NCBI GenBank assembly: GCA_030065055.1
Contig: JASJDS010000021.1
Location: 1 to 35,331, forward strand
Direction of reading: 5' to 3'
DNA length: 35,331 nt
Source: Calothrix sp. MO_192.B10
GTDB lineage: Bacteria > Cyanobacteriota > Cyanobacteriia > Cyanobacteriales > Nostocaceae
Position numbers and translations under genes: made by a program
Shown here: in pieces, positions 32,499 through 35,331 of the stretch
How the letters are laid out: each line of letters begins with the position of its first letter
Position numbering within the stretch: position 1 is the first letter of the stretch
Notes under the pieces: model-generated
What the model saw: the letters and a program-made list of their open reading frames with translations, nothing else
What the model was told of the DNA's origin: nothing
The model's database searches: none

Positions 32499-34406
32499 TT
32501 AGGCAGTTAGATTAGACTGATGTAGCCAGAGGGATAGGCACATTCCAATTAGTAAGGTCATGGATTCGTCTTCTATTTCTTGGGGCTGGGAAGAATAGCG
32601 TTCGTAAGCCGAACGTAAAACTGATATATTTACATAGGGTTCGATCGCTTGTGGTTTACTAATCACCTCCTTTAAGGTTTGTTGCTCGACTTCTAATAAC
32701 TTGCGATCGAAGTTATAATTCAGTCTTCCTTTGCCAACTCGCCATTGGACTTCTGGGGGCAGAATGTCGTTCATGGCAAAGCGGAGAATCGCTCGTGTCC
32801 AACCTTGGCGAAACTTTTGCTCTGGAGGTAAGGCCACACAGAACTCCATCAGTCGGCGATCGAGGAATGGGTAGCGTGGTTCCAGGAAACATCTTGCTGA
32901 TGTCTTGTCTGCAATTTCCATTACCTGGGGATACAAACCAGTATTCAGACTGAGCAAGTGCTGTTGTTTGGCACTGGGTGCGAATGCTGGTATATTCTTC
33001 AACAACTCGTGTCTATGTTTTAATATTCCTACTCGTTGAGCAAAATCAGTGTTAATTAGATTATTATTTGGTTTATTTGTCTGAGTAATTTTACGCAGCC
33101 ACTGCCCAAGATAACCGACAGGTTCTAAGAGTAAAGGATTGAGAACATAGTGCTGGAGAATGCGTTTACGGGGTAAACGACATAGTCGTGCAGCAGCAGT
33201 CACCTCCCGGAAAAGAGTCTGCCAACGCCCTGTATAAGCTAGTTCCGTAATATAAGACCAACCATGGGAGATCGTACTATCGCCATCAATACCATCTAAA
33301 AATACCCGCACTCCTTGTTGGTTTGCACATTGATAAAGCCCTTGGTGGATATAGAGGTTGGGAGCAGAAATTGGTTCTTCATCCTGCCAAAGGATATCAA
33401 TTAGAGGGTTAAGTTGGTCTGCCCGCACATCGTGAGACTCAAATCCTCCTAAAGCTTTAACAGCATTCATATAATGACGCTCGTCAATCCAACGCAAGTC
33501 TTCTTTGGGCAAACTAGGAAAAATCGCGGAAAAGGTATGTAATTTTTTATTTGCAGATTTAGCTAGCAGTTGACGAGCGGTGCAAGCAATGGAAGACGAA
33601 TCTAGTCCACCACTTAAAGTAGAACCTACAGGGAAAGCACTACGCAGACGACACCGGACTGCCTCAGTGAAGACTTCGCGGAAAGCCTCGATATACTCCT
33701 GATGTGAATTGAAACGGATTTCCTTTTTGGGGTCTAAAGACCAATAGGATTGAACCTGCATTTGATGACTACGACCTATACTCAAATAGGAAGCAGCAGG
33801 TATTCTACAAATGTCCTGGTAAAAGGTCATCACCTGGTCTTCACAGAACATATCCAGGTAATATGCTACCTTCAATTCGTTAAGTCGGCGCGGTACTTCT
33901 GCCAAGCACAGCAGGGCTTTAATTTCTGAGGCAAAGACAAAGATTTCTGGAGAACGGTAGTAGTAAAAGGGTTTGACACCCATTGGGTCCCTGGCACAAA
34001 ATAACCGCTGTTTGCGTTCATCCCAAATGGCAAAGGCAAAGTCCCCAATTAGTTTGTGGGGGCATTGTTCTCCCCATTTTTCGTAAGCAGCCAAAATTAG
34101 TTGGCTATCGGTTATTTTTTCTGCTGGTCTATCACCAAAACTCAGTGCAGAGATTAGCTCATCCCGGTTATCAATCCGAGCATCGGCAGTAATGACAAGT
34201 TGATTGTTTTCCTTAACTAGAGGTAGCTTTTCTAACAACGATTCTGGCGTAGTCCACAGCATCCGATGACCCAGACCAATAGACCCTTGGTTCCAAATAT
34301 CTGCACCATCTGGACCTCGGTGAGCTATGGTATCTACCATTCGTCCTAAATCAGTAGATTCTACAGGTTTACCGTTGAGGTTGTAAATTCCGACAATACC
34401 GCTCAT
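32499..34406 (-). CDS. Lasso-peptide cyclase (asparagine-synthetase-like, protein C)
   Basis: 635 aa. Activates the Asp/Glu side chain of the core by adenylation and closes the macrolactam ring. The N-terminal glutamine-amidotransferase-like domain begins MSGIVGIYNLNG with Ser in place of the catalytic Cys (MCG in true synthetases), so it should not release ammonia, as expected for a cyclase using the peptide N-terminus. The PP-loop SGGLDSSS is at 265-272, with DGIDGDSTISHGW and EPRYPFLDRRLMEF in the synthetase domain. The start overlaps the B2 stop by 4 bases (ATGA). Confidence 0.88.
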   Translation of the reverse strand: MSGIVGIYNLNGKPVESTDLGRMVDTIAHRGPDGADIWNQGSIGLGHRMLWTTPESLLEKLPLVKENNQLVITADARIDNRDELISALSFGDRPAEKITDSQLILAAYEKWGEQCPHKLIGDFAFAIWDERKQRLFCARDPMGVKPFYYYRSPEIFVFASEIKALLCLAEVPRRLNELKVAYYLDMFCEDQVMTFYQDICRIPAASYLSIGRSHQMQVQSYWSLDPKKEIRFNSHQEYIEAFREVFTEAVRCRLRSAFPVGSTLSGGLDSSSIACTARQLLAKSANKKLHTFSAIFPSLPKEDLRWIDERHYMNAVKALGGFESHDVRADQLNPLIDILWQDEEPISAPNLYIHQGLYQCANQQGVRVFLDGIDGDSTISHGWSYITELAYTGRWQTLFREVTAAARLCRLPRKRILQHYVLNPLLLEPVGYLGQWLRKITQTNKPNNNLINTDFAQRVGILKHRHELLKNIPAFAPSAKQQHLLSLNTGLYPQVMEIADKTSARCFLEPRYPFLDRRLMEFCVALPPEQKFRQGWTRAILRFAMNDILPPEVQWRVGKGRLNYNFDRKLLEVEQQTLKEVISKPQAIEPYVNISVLRSAYERYSSQPQEIEDESMTLLIGMCLSLWLHQSNLTA

Positions 34407-34849
34407 GGTTTTAAACCCTCCAAAGATGGTAGTGGGGTGAAGCGGGAAAGGTCTGTGAGATTGCCAATTACTACCCGACCCTGACTTTCAACCCAAGCAT
34501 GAGCTTCTAACTGTCCTCCTTCTACCTTAGCTACGCCAATTCGCAGTTCGGGTAAGTAACCGTGACGATTCATTAAAACTTGTGTAGTTAAAGCGCGGGC
34601 TAGACATTTTACACCACCAGGCATATAGTAACTACTGACATTTACAGCCCAGATAATTTGCTCTACAGAAATTTGCTTGACTTGTTCTGGTTCGGGGTTT
34701 GCCTGACGAATTTTTGTAATTATTTGTTGTAAGGCTGCAAAAGGCAACAACCACAGCCCTAATCTTACCAATGTCAATAAGACAAAAGCATTCAGTAGAA
34801 GTCGGCGAACTTGAGAACCCAAACTCCAAAACTTATGCAGTCGCTTCAT
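34403..34849 (-). CDS. Lasso-peptide leader peptidase, B2 protein (transglutaminase-like)
   Basis: 148 aa from the ATG at 34849, chosen for GAGGT seven bases upstream; a TTG 12 bases earlier is a poorer start. After a hydrophobic N-terminal stretch (LLLNAFVLLTLVRLGLWLLPF), GGVKCLARALTTQVLMNRHG carries the catalytic Cys82 and EAHAWVE the His117; the third acidic member of the triad is not clear (NLTD follows). B2 cysteine peptidases remove the leader while B1 holds it. It overlaps B1 by 17 bases and the cyclase by 4. Confidence 0.88.
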   Translation of the reverse strand: MKRLHKFWSLGSQVRRLLLNAFVLLTLVRLGLWLLPFAALQQIITKIRQANPEPEQVKQISVEQIIWAVNVSSYYMPGGVKCLARALTTQVLMNRHGYLPELRIGVAKVEGGQLEAHAWVESQGRVVIGNLTDLSRFTPLPSLEGLKP

Positions 34850-35147
34850 CTTTGACCTCAATTAACCCTTGGACTGCTAACTCCTCAAGTAATGCCAAAA
34901 TGCCCTGCTCGCACTGTTCTGGTTCAACCTCATATTCTTCTAGCATTGCCTTTTTTATTTCTTCTACAGTCTTGGGTTGCTGAATCAAATTCCAGATGCT
35001 AGCACCTACTTCATCTAGGCCATAATAAGTCCCAGATTTCATGTCGAGAATGATTGCATCCTCTGAAAGATTGGAGAAAACTTGTTCTTGGGAAACTACT
35101 ATAATTGAATGGCTTGATATTGTGTTTCTATATGTTGATTTAGTCAT
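34833..35147 (-). CDS. Lasso-peptide leader-binding protein B1 (PqqD-like RRE)
   Basis: 104 aa. Residues 27-100 (NLSEDAIILDMKSGTYYGLDEVGASIWNLIQQPKTVEEI, then ILALLEELAVQGLIEV) are the PqqD-like RiPP recognition element: a three-stranded sheet with a winged helix. It binds the (Y/W)xxPxLxxxG segment of the leader and delivers it to B2. B1 and B2 are separate genes, as in Gram-positive and cyanobacterial clusters, rather than fused. It begins 22 bases after the exporter stop. Confidence 0.88.
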   Translation of the reverse strand: MTKSTYRNTISSHSIIVVSQEQVFSNLSEDAIILDMKSGTYYGLDEVGASIWNLIQQPKTVEEIKKAMLEEYEVEPEQCEQGILALLEELAVQGLIEVKDEATA

Positions 35148-35169
35148 TTTTCTGATTAGTTTTTATAAT

Positions 35170-35331
35170 TTATGACCGATAATTTTGAGCTTGGGTTTCA
35201 AATAAATTAGCGTAGATACCACCCAACTGTATTAGCTCATTATGGGAACCACTTTCAACGATTGAGCCACTATCCATTACATAAATGCGATCGGCCATTT
35301 TTACTGTAGATAAACGATGGCTAATCAAAAT
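35170..35331 (-). CDS. ABC transporter, C-terminal part (lasso-peptide exporter)
   Basis: The last 53 codons of an ABC exporter, running off the window. They read [20 protein letters not shown], then [17 protein letters not shown] and [10 protein letters not shown]. This includes the H-loop His of the nucleotide-binding domain (SHRLST) and the usual end of MsbA/lasso D-type exporters. It is first in the visible minus-strand order and coupled to B1, so it probably exports the mature peptide. Confidence 0.85.
   Translation of the reverse strand: MLISHRLSTVKMADRIYVMDSGSIVESGSHNELIQLGGIYANLFETQAQNYRS

Overview
The window comes from a filamentous, probably heterocyst-forming cyanobacterium (Nostocales). 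The evidence is frequent HIP1 octamers (GCGATCGC), heptamer tandem repeats of the STRR type between genes, cyanobacterial families (DUF3110, DUF1517, a long TamB, arogenate-type TyrA, XisH) and many small palindromic or MITE-like elements. No tRNA, rRNA or CRISPR array was seen. All family calls are from reading the sequence; no search was run.

Layout. 1-3532 (+): right end of an IS200/IS605-type element, then a LivH-LivM-LivG-LivF ABC importer without its binding protein. 4231-7818 (-): an Arg/Ser-rich lipoprotein, a DUF1517 protein and a pentapeptide-repeat protein. 8307-11071: tyrA (+) converging on murQ (-), a decayed IscB-like fragment upstream of murQ, and a DUF3110 gene (-). 11682-17126 (+): tamB. 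17156-17998: a MITE, a truncated antitoxin, and a MazF/DUF2281 toxin-antitoxin pair (-).

18307-22788 (-) is the most unusual region. It is a tightly packed six-gene operon: carrier-protein-like protein, XRE repressor, ImmA/IrrE metallopeptidase, thymidylate-synthase-like protein, a protein of the DNA base hypermodification (HMUDK-helical/alpha-GPT pyrophosphorylase-like) superfamily, and a two-domain MazG-like pyrophosphohydrolase. It has one strong promoter whose -10 lies inside a perfect palindrome. I infer an inducible system that makes or processes a modified pyrimidine nucleotide or DNA base, possibly for phage defence or element maintenance.

22978-24073 (+) is a toxin-antitoxin graveyard: two ParD-like antitoxins, a truncated parE, and a xisH pseudogene split by a 187-bp MITE with an 8-bp target duplication. 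24323-28465 (+): surface-glycan genes (rfbF, lhgO, an SDR epimerase, a family 2 glycosyltransferase).

28648-35331 (-) is a lasso-peptide cluster read right to left: exporter (partial), B1, B2, cyclase C, precursor A, HPr-kinase-like K, a methyltransferase and a nucleotidyltransferase. The precursor has an orthodox leader, but the only register that places an acidic residue at ring position 7-9 starts the core with Gln.
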